NCBI RefSeq assembly: GCF_026013525.1
Contig: NZ_JAPDRA010000007.1
Coordinates: 125,198-189,197, forward strand
DNA: 64,000 nucleotides
Reading direction: 5' to 3'
Origin: Sphingomonas canadensis
Lineage (GTDB): Bacteria > Pseudomonadota > Alphaproteobacteria > Sphingomonadales > Sphingomonadaceae
In this document: positions 62,933 to 64,000 of the stretch, piece by piece
Layout: each line of letters opens with the position of its first letter
Position numbering within the stretch: position 1 is the first letter of the stretch
Translations under genes and position numbers: made by a program
The notes under the pieces: model-generated
What the model saw: only the letters and a program-made list of their open reading frames with translations
Databases searched by the model: none
What the model was told of the DNA's origin: nothing

Positions 62933-64000
62933 ATGTGGGGGCGGCTGCACGGTCTCATCGGCAAGGAGTTCGCGCAGATGCTGCGCGATCCGGTCGTCTT
63001 GTTCCTGATCCTGTTCCTCGCGACCGTCGAGCTGGCGATGTGCGCGATGGCGCTCGGGTTCGACGTCAAGAATCTGAAGCTCGGCGTAATCGACCATGAC
63101 CGCTCGGCCGCGAGCCGCAGGCTGGTCCAGGAACTGACGTCGGCCGACACCTTCGTCCTGCGCAACCAGTTCGCGTCGATGCGCGACGCCGAGGGCCATC
63201 TGCGCGCGGGCGCGCTCGACGTCGTCATCGAGGTGCCTGCCAACTTCGGGGCACGGATCGCGGCGGGACGCCAGGCCTCGGTCGGCGTGGTCGTGGACGG
63301 CTCGAACGCCGATGTCGCCGCGCGTGCCCGCGCCTATATCATCGAGATGACCGCGCGCTTCGCGCAACAACGGATGACGGCGATGCCCATGCCCGGCGGC
63401 GTACAGCCCGCGGTGCATGTCTGGTACAATCCCGATCTAACCAACACGCGCCTGAATGCGCTGGCGATGCTGACCCAGGCCGGCTTCATGCTCGCGATCA
63501 TCCTCCCCGCCGCGGGGCTCGTGCGCGAGAAGCAGAGCGGGACGCTCGAGCAGATCCGCGTGACACCGATCCGCGCGCACGAGCTGTTCATCGGCAAGAT
63601 CGTGCCGCCGGTCGTCTTCGTGCTGGGATCGCTGTTTCCGTCGCTGCTTGTCATCCGCCTGCTCGGCGTGCCCTTGAACGGCAGCCTCGCGACCTTCGTC
63701 GCGCTCGACCTGATCTTCCTGATGAGCGCGGTGTCGATCGGCATCTTCATCGCGACGATCTCCACGACGCTGCAGCAGGCGCTGCTGACGAGTTTTTTCG
63801 GGTTGTTCCCCCTGCTGTTCCTCTCCGGCGGCATCGCTCCCATCGAAAGCATGCCTTACTGGCTGCAGGTCGGGATCGAGATCAGCCCGCTGCGCCATTT
63901 CATCGAGATCACGACGGGGCTCTTTCTCAAGGGCGCCGGCATCGCCGAGCTTTGGCCGCATGGTCTTGCGCTGGTCGCGATCGGGCTGCCGCTCTTCTCG
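62933..64000 (+). CDS. ABC-2 exporter permease (YbhR-like), cut by window end
   Basis: 356 codons visible; the frame is open at the right edge. It has the same layout as the preceding permease: TM1, periplasmic domain (LKLGVIDHDRSAASRRLVQE), then C-terminal TM block with REKQSGTLEQIRVTPIRAHE. It should pair with the protein at 61833 to form the heterodimeric channel of the exporter. Confidence 0.88.
   Translation, partial: MWGRLHGLIGKEFAQMLRDPVVLFLILFLATVELAMCAMALGFDVKNLKLGVIDHDRSAASRRLVQELTSADTFVLRNQFASMRDAEGHLRAGALDVVIEVPANFGARIAAGRQASVGVVVDGSNADVAARARAYIIEMTARFAQQRMTAMPMPGGVQPAVHVWYNPDLTNTRLNALAMLTQAGFMLAIILPAAGLVREKQSGTLEQIRVTPIRAHELFIGKIVPPVVFVLGSLFPSLLVIRLLGVPLNGSLATFVALDLIFLMSAVSIGIFIATISTTLQQALLTSFFGLFPLLFLSGGIAPIESMPYWLQVGIEISPLRHFIEITTGLFLKGAGIAELWPHGLALVAIGLPLFS

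Noticed and set aside
1..64000. CRISPR array, tRNA or rRNA gene, att site duplication
   Set aside because: No regularly spaced repeats, cloverleaf-type sequences or long direct repeats were noticed on reading; a tool-based scan was not possible.

Overview
The window is GC-rich, tightly packed DNA from an alphaproteobacterium. A Sphingomonas/Sphingobium-type sphingomonad is the most likely host, judged from the protein sequences and operon style; no rRNA or core marker gene is present to prove it. The left edge carries the 5' part of a conjugative trbB gene, an IS110-family element lies inside a metal operon, and an N-terminally cut AbiEii gene marks a recombination junction. The window therefore looks like accessory DNA of an integrative conjugative element, plasmid or genomic island.

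Layout. (1) 1-652: trbB, leaving the window. (2) 867-4056: a PbrT-like FTR1/cytochrome c permease and a CDF transporter, each behind its own MerR-type promoter, with a CadR/PbrR-like MerR gene between them. (3) 4191-16332: a Co/Zn/Cd efflux block, czcI-like-czcC-czcB-czcA, an IS110 element with a structured downstream tail, DUF190, ZIP, a P1B-4 ATPase, SRPBCC and a small Myb-like gene. (4) 16433-18607: junction remnants, a truncated AbiEii, and a minimal mercury cassette (merT plus a GDCCVxC protein, divergent merR, no merA in view). (5) 18608-24392: an intergenic hairpin array, then a block of poorly known genes in which four products carry HEPN-type motifs or domains, plus a membrane-anchored protein and a possible nuclease. 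This is the best candidate for an undescribed system. (6) 24596-26410: a secreted NTF2-like protein and a membrane acyltransferase. (7) 26661-46928: a large copper island: cusF/A/B/C, small Cys-rich proteins, cueR, Cu P-type ATPase, methyltransferase, copD, copC, a CnrYXH-like sigma-factor module, pcoA, pcoB, cytochrome c, DUF305, PepSY, DUF411, a Met/His-rich periplasmic protein and a second SRPBCC protein. CueR-type promoters precede both the ATPase and pcoA. (8) 47123-64000: a low-oxygen/stress block: mgtA-prs-phosphorylase-MBL ribonuclease on the minus strand, then a D-2-hydroxyacid dehydrogenase, a stand-alone N-terminal dehydrogenase domain, heme-PAS fixL and fixJ, a lone receiver, an ECF sigma factor and a YbhGFSR-like exporter.

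How the parts work together. MerR-family sensors (CadR-like, MerR, CueR) and a CnrH-like ECF system switch on separate efflux, oxidation and sequestration modules for Cd/Zn/Co/Pb, Hg and Cu. The right-hand block joins an oxygen-sensing two-component system to nucleoside/ribose-phosphate metabolism, RNA processing, Mg2+ uptake and export. Functions are assigned from motifs and family resemblance read by eye; no database search was run.
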